Positions 12,748 to 23,000 of a stretch of DNA of 64,000 nucleotides are shown here, in pieces. Each line of letters begins with the position of its first letter. Position 1 is the first letter of the stretch. The notes under the pieces were generated by a model. The model was not told where the DNA came from and did no database searches. It worked only from the letters and a program-made list of their open reading frames with translations. The stretch spans positions 30,496,001-30,560,000 of the forward strand of contig NC_064841.1 of NCBI RefSeq assembly GCF_024166365.1, read 5' to 3'. Source of the stretch: Elephas maximus indicus. Its lineage: Eukaryota; Chordata; Mammalia; Proboscidea; Elephantidae. Position numbers and translations under genes: made by a program.

Positions 12748-13504
12748 TAGGGGTTGGCAAACTTTTTTGTGAAGGGCCGATAGTAAATATTTTAGGCTTT
12801 GCAGACCATTATGGTCTGTATCACAACTACTCAACTGTGCCATTGTAGCAAAAAGCAGCCATAGACAATACATAAGCGAGTTAGTGCAGCTGTTCCAATA
12901 AAACTTACAGACACTGAAATTTGAATTTCACCTCGTCTTAGTACTGCTGTAGCAAAAATAACACAAGTGAGTGTCTTTAATGAACAGAAATTAATTTTCT
13001 CACCGTTTAGGGGACTGGAAGTCTAAATTCAGGAAGCTGGCTGTAGGGGAAGGCGTTCCCTCTCTATGCGCACTGGGGAAAGGTCCTTGTCTCTTGAGCT
13101 TCTGCTTGTCGGTTCCTTGGTGATCTTCCTGTGGCCTGGCATCTATCTTCCCCATATCTGCTTACTTGCTTGCCTCATTGCTTACTCAATCTGCTCTTTT
13201 TATACTCAGAAGAGATTGACTTAAAACACACTCTCCATTAATACTGCTTTATTAACAAAACAAAGAAATCCCATGCCCAAATGGGGTTATAGCCAGAGGT
13301 ATAGGGTTAGGAGTTACAATATATATTTTGGGGGGACACAATTCAATCCATAACACAGATAATTTTCACATGTCATGAAATATTAGTCTTCTTTTGGTTC
13401 TTTTCAACCACTAGAAAATGTAAAGACCATTCTTAACTTGTGGGCCCTACAAAAACAAGTGATAGGCTGGATTTGGCCTATGGGCTGTAGTTTGCCTACT
13501 CCTG
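12748..13504 (+). mobile_element. hAT-Charlie non-autonomous DNA transposon, split by an LTR
   Basis: It starts AGGGGTTGGCAAAC and ends GTTTGCCTACTCCTG, imperfect terminal inverted repeats. Inside are AAGGGCCGATAGTAAATATTTTAGGC and CAGCCATAGACAATAC, diagnostic of the MER1-type hAT group. An LTR at 12934-13355 interrupts it, and hAT text resumes (TTTTCACATGTCATGAAATATTAG) beyond. Confidence 0.75.
12934..13355 (-). mobile_element. Solo LTR, MaLR/ERVL type, inside the hAT element
   Basis: On the minus strand it begins TGTTATGGATTGAATTGTGT and ends in CTAAGACG, the MaLR pattern (consensus end CTAAGACA). Flanking five-mers CACCT and CAGAT are similar but not identical, as expected for an old 5-base duplication. 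It is related to 39176-39694. Confidence 0.7.
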
Positions 13505-13509
13505 ACCTA

Positions 13510-13665
13510 CAGTCCACACTGGTGCTGTCCAGTAGAACTTTTTGTGAAAATAGGTATGTTCTATACCTGCACTGTACACTTTGGTAGCCACTAGCCCCAT
13601 GAGGCTATTGAGCACTTGAAATACGACTAATGCAACTAAGGAACTAAATTTTTAATCTAGACTCT
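13510..13665. mobile_element. Degraded DNA-transposon-like fragment
   Basis: CTGTCCAGTAGAACTTTTTG ... GGCTATTGAGCACTTGAAAT resembles a widespread hAT-like MITE whose other end appears at 24700-24790 (AAGTGCTCAGTGCTCAGTAG ... CACATTGGACAG). I cannot name the family with confidence. Confidence 0.4.
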
Positions 13666-13682
13666 CCCTTCCATTCCTGTGT

Positions 13683-13790
13683 TGTTGTTCGTTGCCCTCG
13701 AGTCAGTTCCAAATCATAGTGACCCCATGTTCAACAGCAGAAATGCTGCCCAGTCCTGCGCCATCCTCACAATCGTTGTTATGTTTGCAC
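13683..13790 (-). mobile_element. RTE LINE 3' tail fragment
   Basis: GTTGTTGTTCGTTGCCCTCGAG followed by GCCCAGTCCTGCGCCATCCTCACAAT, the reverse of the RTE 3' end seen at 29496 and 59969. Confidence 0.7.
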
Positions 13791-14097
13791 TCCTTTCCTG
13801 TAGTCCTTGGATTAATGTACAGCTTCCCAAATAGGTTCCCTGTCTCCAGCTTTACTTTCCTCTAATTCATCTCTCATAAAGCTAGAGAGGTTTTTCTAAA
13901 ATCAAATAGTATCCCAGCACTTTTCCAAGGTAACTGTTCCTGCAAACTTTAGAAAGAAGTGCAAACTGCTAGCATGATTACCTCCCTTAGGAAACAGCAA
14001 AGAAGTAAAATACTTTCCTCTGTTTGACCAGATAAATAATTACAATTTCTTAAGAACAGTCCCTCATACTTTGCCTCCTCTAAGGTTTCACATAGTG

Positions 14098-14345
14098 GCC
14101 TGTTGGATGATGCGGTGAAGAAAACTTGGCTTTGGAGATGGAAAATTTAAATTAGAACTCCACTTCTGGTTAATTCCGGCAGAGTCAACATAGGTTTTTA
14201 ATAACCTTGAGCTTTACTATACTTCTGTGCTAAATGGTAATGATAACTATATTACAGGACTATTGTGAAGATCAAACGAGATTGTGGAAATCCTTTAGCA
14301 TTTAGCAAAAGGCTACATACATGTTAGCTGTTTTTATGACAAATA
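14098..14345 (+). mobile_element. MIR SINE
   Basis: AACTTGGCTTTGGAGATGG, AACCTTGAGCTTTACTATACTTCTGTGC and GGACTATTGTGAAGATCAAA follow the MIR order. Confidence 0.55.
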
Positions 14346-14399
14346 CTGAGCTTCGACATGTTTCTAAAAGGTAATACTGATCTGATTTTGCATAACATC

Positions 14400-14491
14400 T
14401 TGTGTGGATTTGGCCTATGGGCTGTAGTTTGCCTACTCTTGGCCTATGGGCTGTAGTTTGCCTAATCCTGACCTAGAGTCCAGACTGCATA
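14400..14491 (+). repeat. Micro-duplication of 13470-13522, partly tandem
   Basis: TGGATTTGGCCTATGGGCTG is repeated here, with a second 33-base unit (TTGGCCTATGGGCTGTAGTTTGCCTA) directly behind it. The match runs beyond the hAT terminus into its flank (CCTGACCTAcAGTCCaCACTG against CCTGACCTAgAGTCCaGACTG), so it is a local duplication and not another transposition. Confidence 0.7.
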
Positions 14492-15285
14492 AGGTGACAA
14501 TATAGATATAGGCCTTGGGTGTTGAAAGGAAAGGGGGATTGCAAAGGAACAATTGGGGCTTATTTATTCCTAACACTCTGTTGAATTACGCATTTTCCAT
14601 CTTTAGGTCTAAAACCCTGCTTTTTTCACTTATGTTTTTCTAAACAAAATAATTTCAACAATACCAATGGAGAGTCAATTCTTGAGAGTTGATGACAATG
14701 ATATCATATGAGGAAGTCAGAAAAGGGAAGTAGTAATATTGTATTTTTTAAGAGTCTACAGGGACTTTTTGAAGGGGACTTTATCAGTGAGTTCCAGGAG
14801 TAGTAGCAAGGGCAGGGCTATTAGATAGGAAGAGAAGGTGAGGACACAATATTATCAGATGGAGAAAGGAAGTAAAGGGATAATTTAAGCTTACATAAAA
14901 GTGTTCTTTTCCCTCTAGGCAGATCATGGAACACAGGTTTTCTAAGATTACATAAGTACACTTTGCATTAGCCCACACTATACTTTAAGATGGATTTATA
15001 TCAATACTTTGTTTCTTGGATCTTGAAATTCGTGTGACTTCACCTTCTTAAGAAATTAAAAAAGAAAGACATTGTTTATGATTGGTATGCCTTTTTTTTT
15101 TTTTTAAAGGGCAATAAAGATTTATTATTCCCTGAACTTAGGGTTTCCAAAACACTTAGTGGGTCTGTTTCAGAACACTTTGTATATCGTGTCTGTTCCC
15201 CCCATGTCTGTCAGTTTATCGTACTATGGTGGCTTGCATGTTGCTATGATGCTAGAAGTTATGCCACCAGTATTAAAATAATACT
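14492..15285. other. Intergenic DNA, nothing recognised
   Basis: Unassigned AT-rich sequence with a T-run at 15093-15105. Confidence 0.5.
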
Positions 15286-15289
15286 ACAG

Positions 15290-16234
15290 TCACCCATGAT
15301 GGACAGGCTTCAGCTGAGCTTCCAGACTAAGACAGACTAGGAGGAAGGACATACTTTGGACATGTTTTTATCAGGAGGGACCAGTCCCTGGAGAAGGACA
15401 TCATGTTTGATAAAGTAGGAGTGTTGCAGGCTAAGGTTTCCCAGCTAGGGACTAAGCCTTGCATAGGTTCTTGCCGTCTGACCACGAATGACCAGGAGAG
15501 GCTCAGAGGTTCCATACAAAGGTTTATTAGCGACAGAAAGACAGGAAAGCCTCACGAGCAGGAATAGAGAGTGATCAAGCAACGCTAGCTTCTGTTCCCC
15601 TGAAAGAAGGTTTTTCTGGGGCTTGTATGGGTTTGGCGAAGATAATAGAGTAATGAATATTCAGTAGGTTTCTTTCAGGGGGCGGGTACTTCTCAAAATA
15701 CCGGTGCATACTAAATTAGGCTGCACCGAACATCTGGAATCCAAGATGGTGCCGGTAGCAAAGGCTCTTGGGACTGGGTGGCAGTACTTATTATGGGGTG
15801 TCGCACCTGCGCAGTCCCCCTGCAGCGCAAGTTTGATTCCTGTCGCAGGTACTTGCATCGGGCGACGTCATCTGTCAGTGACCTTGCAGATGTCTGCGCA
15901 TGCTCCTGGGACCAGATCGGGCTGGTCCTTCAGGAAAACATCTTACAAAGAAGTAGGTTGCACTTTTCGCACATTCCAGGATGGTTTTTTTTTTTTTGTC
16001 ATTAGCCAAGCTTGCAGGTGTTGCGGCGTTCCTTGCCTAGGGGCTCAGTCCCCTTTTCTTCCGTACCTCAGAAGGTCACCGAAAAAGAAGACCCTCAAGG
16101 AGATGGATTGACACAATGGCTGCAACAATGGGCTCAAGCATAACAACCATTGTGAAGATGGCACAAGACTGAGCAGTGTTTTATTCTGTTGCACATAATG
16201 AGTCAGAACCAACTCAACCACACCTAACAACAAC
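15290..16234 (+). mobile_element. RTE LINE 3' fragment split by a solo LTR
   Basis: Left part 15290-15421 (CTTTGGACATGTTTTTATCAGG, TGGAGAAGGACATCATG) and right part 16071-16234 (AAGAAGACCCTCAAGGAGATGG ... CACACCTAACAACAACAACT) are contiguous in the copy at 38246-38644. It ends in the RTE AACAAC tail. Confidence 0.88.
15422..16070 (-). mobile_element. Solo LTR, ERV1-like, inserted in the RTE
   Basis: 649 bases bounded by TG and CA (TGTTGCAGG ... GTACCTCA). GGAG (15418-15421) and GAAG (16071-16074) flank it; joining the RTE halves across one copy restores the RTE order, so this is a 4-base target duplication with one change, as for gamma-type retroviruses. On the minus strand AATAAA at 15521-15526 sits about 100 bases from the end. 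GC-rich U3. No viral coding sequence; the open frames here are by-products. Confidence 0.75.
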
Positions 16235-16799
16235 AACTATATTCTGTACAAATTTCTATAAAATACACTCCCCTCCAGATTACACTTGGAAGACAGGGGC
16301 TCCTTTTACTCATCTTTTTTTTATATGTTGCCTCATCCAGCCTCAGTGTAATTAGTTTTTTTAAGCCACATCAGGTAGCAGACTGGTGGCTTTTCCTGAT
16401 GGGTCCCTAAAGTACTCAAGTTGCCATCTTGACTTAATCGTTCAGTTAATTGATGTTGAAAGCATAAGTAATATCCCTAGGTTAATCAGGATGATTCCTT
16501 AACCATCCACGTTACCGGCATTTGAACCACTACCTTTCAAAGCCCAGAGAGGCCCCCCCCATTCCAATATATCCCAACCAGCCCTGCAGCCACTAAGGCG
16601 CTGCCTATCTCTCTGTGGCCTCGCTTCCAATCCTCGTAGCATCTTCTCTGCAGTTTGCAAAGAATTTGGTATATTTTCGATATTCTTCAAATTTTTAATT
16701 GAAAAAAATTTTTTTAATTTAACAGTTTAAGCAGAACTTTTCATATCTTGTTTACAGATCCTCCCCCCAACCAAGAAGAAGCCCGTGGACACCGGAAAG
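16235..16799. other. Immediate upstream region of PHC3
   Basis: Unique-looking sequence with a C-run at 16553-16560 and an A/T-rich stretch at 16690-16730. No repeat or gene recognised. Confidence 0.5.
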
Positions 16800-16933
16800 C
16801 AAGGAGTTGAAATGGAGAAACGTAGCTAAATTGGGGAAACCCGGTCGCATCCCTGAGCCAGCAAGCCGTGAGTTGGGAAAGAGATTGGAAACTGAGGACC
16901 CCATGTGACCTCCGAGGCCCTTCGCTGAGCCGA

Positions 16934-16942
16934 CCCCGCCCC
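16934..16942 (-). promoter_or_regulatory. Sp1/KLF-type GC box
   Basis: CCCCGCCCC on the + strand, GGGGCGGGG on the other, about 55 bases before the ATG. It is an exact GC-box core in a CpG island; occupancy is not shown by sequence. Confidence 0.6.
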
Positions 16943-16957
16943 TCCGCCGTTGAGGGG

Positions 16958-16969
16958 GCGCATGCGCAG
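16958..16969 (+). promoter_or_regulatory. NRF1 site
   Basis: GCGCATGCGCAG contains the palindromic NRF1 core GCGCATGCGC, 27 bases before the ATG. NRF1 sites of this quality usually sit just upstream of start sites in CpG-island promoters, and the position fits. Confidence 0.7.
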
Positions 16970-16992
16970 CCCGTGTCAGTGATGGAGGAGAG

Positions 16993-17004
16993 AAGATGGC
17001 GGAA
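16993..17004 (+). promoter_or_regulatory. YY1 motif / TISU-like translation initiator over the PHC3 ATG
   Basis: GAAGATGGCGGA begins one base before this span and matches 11 of the 12 positions of the TISU consensus SAASATGGCGGC; AAGATGGCGG is also the YY1 core. TISU elements work both as a YY1-dependent transcription element just after the start site and as an initiator for mRNAs with leaders of only about 5-30 nucleotides. This implies a PHC3 start site at roughly 16966-16991. Confidence 0.6.
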
Positions 17005-17009
17005 GCGGA
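16996..17009 (+). CDS. PHC3: PHC3 coding exon 1 (start codon, 14 coding bases)
   Basis: The ATG at 16996 has A at -3 and G at +4, a strong context. It encodes Met-Ala-Glu-Ala plus two bases of the next Glu codon, then meets a consensus GTGAGT donor at 17010. The known long isoform of mammalian PHC3 starts MAEAEFKD, which supports this start. A second in-frame Met (codon 13, in exon 2, ATGG with A at -3) could start a shorter protein beginning MDSEPNPG. The exon lies in the CpG-rich promoter; the transcription start is not visible, but the TISU-like context suggests a very short 5' UTR. Confidence 0.9.
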
Positions 17010-20000
17010 GTGAGTGACTTGCTGGTGACTGATGTCGTAGCCGTGGGGCGAGAGGGGGCAGCGACACGTCCCTCACGGGGAGGTCTCAGGGCTCTTTCGC
17101 GGGCAGTGCGGGCTAAAGGGAGACCCGAGAGCCTCCTTATCGTGGAGGAGCCTGCTTGGCCCGTGTTGGGGGGCGGAGGCGTCCTGTAAGGGTTCAGTTA
17201 TCCTCCAGGCGGGAGCGCCCTTTCCGCTGACTGATCCCGGATCGGTGCGGCCCTGCGTGCAGGGTCATCCCTGGGACCCGGGAGATGATCCCAGGTAGGC
17301 GCCTCAGGCGCTGTCATCCCTGCAAGGGGCCCGGCGGGCAACCTTATCGCGGCTGCCCCGGCCGGGGGCCGCAGGGCAGGGCGGGCACTGCCAGGCCTCT
17401 TTCGCGCTCCTGGTCTTCCCGCCCCGGCGCCACCCTGCTCTCCTCGGCAGGAGAACCGGAGACGTAGGGCTGCCCACCGCCCTCCCCCGGGAGGCGTGGA
17501 GGAGATGTCCCAGCGCGGGCCTTCGAGCGGCGGGGGTTGCTGGGGTATGGTGAGGCGGAAAAATCCTGGAAGGAAAGATCTTTCCCTTAGGTCTGTGGCT
17601 GCAGTGTTGGTGTCTCCCTAGAGGGCCACATTCTTATGTGGCGGTGTGATGGTATGCTTAGTTAGAGACTCGAAAACTTACTGTTTCCTGGGTAGGCCTC
17701 TTTTGCACCAGAGCTGCTGGCTGTGTTTTGCAGGCATTACTATGCATAGAAGGTGCAGTTAACCAAAATTTCTCTTTTGTGCCAGGCCTCCAAATGCAAT
17801 GTGATGATTTGGTCAGTTCGACTCACCGATGTTTCGTTTTGTGCCTAAAATTTGGATTCTCTGACCATTTTTGGTTAGTAGTGAGAACTGCTTACCGTAG
17901 GCTTTGGGTTTGAGGGCATGGTTGAACAGATCAGCACTCCAGAAGGACCAGAATTTTAAGCTGGAGTTTTCTGGGTTCGTTGAATATAACTAGTATTATG
18001 GTTCAGAAGTGTTACGACAGGCAGTAGCTTGGTAAAAAGTTTGCCTTATCTACCACTAATTCTGTATGATGTTGAACAATTACCGTATGATACTGTGATT
18101 TGATGATTGGGAGGCAGTTTGAAAAACTATGGGAAAATATACTAGACAAAGATATATAAGTAATTTATCAATTAAAAAAGTTAAATGAAGAATCAGCCCC
18201 CAGCCTCCCCCTCCACATTCCTCCATTTTTCCATTCACTTTTCCCCTTATTAAATAGAGAATTTTTACATTGATTTCTTTAAGAGCATATGAATACTTTT
18301 TACATACATGATATAAACCACAAAAAATTTGTGCATAAAAGGAAACAATATGGGCGTAGTGTGCATACAGAATTAGTGCCAAATTCCTTTGTCTTTTTAG
18401 AAATAGAAAGCGTTATTGTTACATTCTTGTCAGTGCTGCTAATGTGAGGTGGGTCAGATTTTGTTTCTCAGAAGACTGATAAGAAGAGGCAGATAAAAGC
18501 AGTATTATCTCAAGTTGGCTTTTTACCATTGTGGTGCATTTCAAACCCTACGAAAACTGTTGTAGTTCTAATATCTAACAATATTGGGGCCTTCAGAATT
18601 GACTTAAAGTGTTTGGGTTTACTAAATTCTGTATTTACCAGAAGTTTTTACCACAACACAAGTGAAGTGAGATAGTAACATTGGAGGGGAAAAAAAAAAA
18701 TCAGAAAGACTAATAGAAAAATACACTTTACTCTCTATACATGAGGAAGGTGACATAATGCTGTTTCAGAATTTGGAGCAATTTTTTTTTTTAATTGTGC
18801 TTTAGGTGTAAGTTTACAGCTCAAGTTAATTTCTCATACATAAATTTATAAACTTATTGTTATGTGACCCTAGTTACAATCCCTATAATGTGACAGCACA
18901 CTCCCCCTTCCCACCCCGCCATTTCCCTTTTCCATTCAGCCAGCTCTTATCCCTTTCTGCCTTCTCATTCCACCTTTGGACAGGAGCTGCCCATTTAGTC
19001 TTGTGTATCTATTTGAACTAAAAAGTGCACTCTCCATAAGTGTATTTTACAGTCCAGTCTAATCTTTCTCTGGAGAGTTGGCTTCGGAAATGGTTTTAGT
19101 TCTGAGTTAACAGAGAGTCCGGGGGCCGCGTCTTCTGGGGTTCCTCTAGTCTTGGTCGGACCATTAAGTCTGGTCTTTTTACGTGGATTTGAGTTCTGAA
19201 CCACGCTTTTCTCCTGCTGTCAGGGACTCTCTGTTGTGTTTCCTGCCAGACAGGTCATTGGTGGTAGCATCTAGTTCTTCTGGTCTCAAGCTGTTGGAAT
19301 CCCTGGTTTACGTGGCCCTTATTGTCTCTTGAGCTAACGTTTTCCTTGTGTCTTTGGTGTTCTTCGTTCTCGTTTGCTCTAGGTGAGCTGGGACCAATTG
19401 ATGCATCTTAGATGGCTGCTTGCAAGCTTTTAAGACCCCCAATGCCATTCACCAGAATGGGATGCAGAACATTTTCTTCATAAACTTTGTTATGCCAGTT
19501 GACCTAGATGTCCCCTGAAACTATGGTCTCCAGACCCCCACCCCTGCTACTCTGTCCCTAGAAGTGTTTGGTTGTGTTTAGGAAACTTCTTAGCTTTTGG
19601 TTTAGTCTAGTTATGGAGGAATTCTTTATAAAGAGATTTTGGAAGGATGTGAGAAGTTGCTGTCATCTGCTTCTCTATTTCCCCTAGAGTAATGTGCTTA
19701 TAAGTATAACTCAGAATTATTAGGCATAATAAGGACAGTGTTATAGACTAGTTAGCGGAAAAGCCAGTGGGAATTAATAAAAATATAGAACTTATTTTCA
19801 AGCAAAATATATGTGGTAACCAAAACTAAGCTAGTTAATACAAATCCATAGGCATTCTACATTAATATAGCTAAGAATTATTTTAATTTGTAATTAAGGT
19901 AAGGTAATCATTGCTGTTGAGTCAATTCTGACCCTTAGTGACCCTATAGGACAAAGTAGAACTGCTCCATAGGGTTTTCAAGGAGTGGCTGGTGGATTCT

Positions 20001-23000
20001 AACTGCCGACCTTTTGGCTAACAGCTGTATTACCTAATCACTATGCCAGCAGGGCTTCAGTTCATAATTAGTATGGTCAAAAAATGTAAAGAAATGTTTA
20101 TCGTACCCTAATGTAAATTTTAATTTTCCTAGGTATTTTAATATTCTTTTATCATCTATTTTGGCTTTAAAATCTTCATCTTCTTTCAATAATGCCAAGA
20201 TAAACTTTATTGTTGTTGTTAGGTGCCATTGAATTGGTTCTGACTCATAGCGGCCCTCAGTACAACAGAAGGGAACACTACCTGGTCCTGTGCCGTCCTC
20301 ACAGCCTTTGCTATGCTTGAGCCCATCGTTGCAGCCAGTTTGTCAGTCCCTCTCGTTGAGGGTTTTCCTCTCTTTCGCCAACCCTCTACTTTACCAAGCA
20401 TGATACCCTTCTCCAGGGACTGGTCCCTCCTGATAACATGTCCAAAGTAAGTGAGACAGAGTCTCACTACCTTCGCTTCTAAGGAGCGTTCTGGCTGTAC
20501 TTCTTCTGAGACACATTTGTTGGTTCTTCTGGCAGTCCGTTCAGTATTCTTTGCCAACGCCATGATGCAGATGATTCATTTCTCCTTGATCTTCCCTATG
20601 CATTGTCCAGGTTTTGCATGTATATGAGGCGATTGAAAATACCATGGCTTGGGTCAGGTGCACCTTAGTCCTCAAGGCTACATCTTTGCTTTTGAACACT
20701 TTCGAGAGGCCTTTTGCAGCAGTTTTGTCCAATGCAGTATGTCATTTGATTTCTCGACTGCTCCTTCCACAGGCATTGATTGTGGATGCAAGTAAAATGA
20801 AATCCTTGACAGCTTTAATATTTTCTTTGTCATGATGTTGCTTATTGGTCCAGCTGTGAGGTTTTTGGTTTTCTTTATGTTGAGGTGTAATCCATACTGA
20901 TGAATGCTGTAGTTTTTGATCTTCATCAGTAAGTGCTTCAGGATCAACTTTAGGCCAGGCTTTCTCTGAGTTATATGCTCTGAATCATTTGAATTCATAT
21001 TTTTTAGGTATTAACTATTATATGTGCTATATATATGTGAAGTGCTTTTTCCTTCTAAGTGTTTGTGTTGGCTGTGGGCCATCTGTGTTTTATGAGGGCC
21101 TTATTAGAAATTTAGAGTATTGCTGATTTTTCTTTGAGATAGTTAAATATTCCGTAAAGCTCATAAGGTAATGCATTTACCAATACGAGTCCTTTGTGTT
21201 ATCTGTCAGATTTAAGGACCACAGTACAACTATGGATAGTGAACCAAACCCTGGAACATCTTCTGTGTCAACAACAACCAGTAGCACTACCACCACGACC
21301 ATCACTACTTCCTCTTCTCGAATGCAGCAACCACAGATATCTGTCTACAGTGGCTCAGACCGACATGCTGTGCAGGTATTTAAGCTATAATGACGGGTAG
21401 GCTAAGACTTCCCACTGACTCCCTGCTGCCACTGAGTCAATTCCAAGTCATAGTGACCCTGTAGGACAGGGTAGAACTGCCCTATAGGGTTTCCAGGGCT
21501 ATAATCTTTATGGAAGCTGTCTGCCACATCTTTCTCCTACAGAGTGGCTGGTAGATTTGAGCTGCTGACCTTTTGACTAGCAGCCAGGTGCTTAATCTCT
21601 GCATCACCAGGGCTCCTAAGGCTAAGATTTAGGATGTCATATTACTTTATGCTTAAGCCAGATGCATGTATTGTTTCATATCACATGCACAGCATTGTTA
21701 ATGTTTGAAACAAGCAACAAATTACTTAATAATCTTACTGTTTGTTGTTGTTGTTGGGTGCCATTTACTTGATTCTGACTTGTAGCAACTCTATGCAACA
21801 GAGTAGAACTGCCCCATAGGGTTTTCTTGGTTGTAATCTTTATAGGAGCAGATCGCCAGGTCTTTCTCCCATGGAGCCACTGGGTAGGTTTGAACCTTTT
21901 GGTTAGTAGCCGAGCACTTAATCGTTGTGCCACCAGGGCTTCCTAATTATACTCTTTGGAAAGCTTCTGTTAATCAGCCTGTAGTTTATAGACTGTGTGT
22001 CAGGAAACTTATAAATAGAAGGTGTCAGGGTGCTGCTAAGATCTGGGAACATTCACCCTAGAGCCCCAACATGCTTGATGGCTCTAGGTTTTTCTGGACT
22101 GTTTTAGGAACACATATTTGAACCCTAAATAATAGGCTTAGAGAGATCTACTTAGGCCTGTGGATGCATTAAGAGGTTCATTTTAATCCCTGGGGGCCGA
22201 GAACCCTTAAGCAGGAGAAGCCATTCTAAAGCTCTTAGGCGCAGAAGGGGAAGGGAATATTTGACTTGAAAAAGTCTTAGGCTTTTCATTTAGTTGAGAA
22301 AGTAAAATTTACTAAGTTAACCTTTATAATAATGGAGGTTGAGGCAATATGGTATTGTATAAAGAGTCTGGGTATTACAGTCTGCTGTGCCTTTTGTTGG
22401 GATTGGAGTAGCTATGGAACTTTAGGTGAGAGGCATAAAATTCCCTTGAGTCATGGGCAACTGTAAAATGAGGATGAGACCACCTATTTCATTAGTTCTT
22501 ACGAGGATTAAGTGAGAAGTATCTAGAATTGTACAGGGTACATTATACATACCTAATATATAATAGTAATATTTATTGAATAATTGCTATGTGCCAAGCA
22601 TTTGATAAGTGCTTTACGTGGACTAATCCTCACCACACTTCTAGGAAGTAGATACTATTATTTCCTTTTCATAGATGGGAAAATTGATTTTTAAATAGAC
22701 TGAATAACTTTCCAAACTCACATAGCTAGTACATGCTCTGATTCCGGAGTTTGTACCCTTAGCTGTTCTTACTTTTTCCTTTATACTTGCTTTCTCTAGA
22801 ATCGGGGCCCTGGTAGCACAGTGGTTAAGCGTTGGCTGCTAACCAAAAGGCTGGCAGTTTGAATCCACCAGCCACTCCTTGGAAACTCTATGAGGCAGTT
22901 CTACTGTGCCCTGTTGGGTTGCTGTGAGTCGGAATTGACTTGACAGCAATGGGTTTTTGCGTTGGGTTTCTCTGGAATCCTCAAAATTGCACTGTACCCC

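Larger units (their letters stand above)
16800..17530 (+). promoter_or_regulatory. CpG-rich promoter of PHC3
   Basis: Base composition changes abruptly from AT-rich intergenic DNA to GC-rich DNA with many CpGs, densest at about 16900-17480, then falls off again. It spans coding exon 1 and the beginning of intron 1. There is no TATA box at a fitting distance from the ATG. The motif set (Sp1 box, NRF1 palindrome, ATGGCGG initiator, ETS-like CGGAAG at 17000-17005) is that of a housekeeping-type promoter. Open frames through the CpG block on either strand (17285-17467 +, 16741-17076 -) are by-products of high GC. Confidence 0.85.

Noticed and set aside
15704-16111. 135-codon plus-strand frame
   Set aside because: It is antisense to the solo LTR and runs into RTE sequence; not a viral or host protein.
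16741-17076. 111-codon minus-strand frame over the PHC3 promoter
   Set aside because: Made by GC-rich CpG-island sequence; no splice or conservation signal.
22803-22880. tRNA-like cloverleaf head with A and B boxes
   Set aside because: It is the head of an AfroSINE followed by SINE body and tail, so not a functional tRNA gene. The same holds for the other copies.
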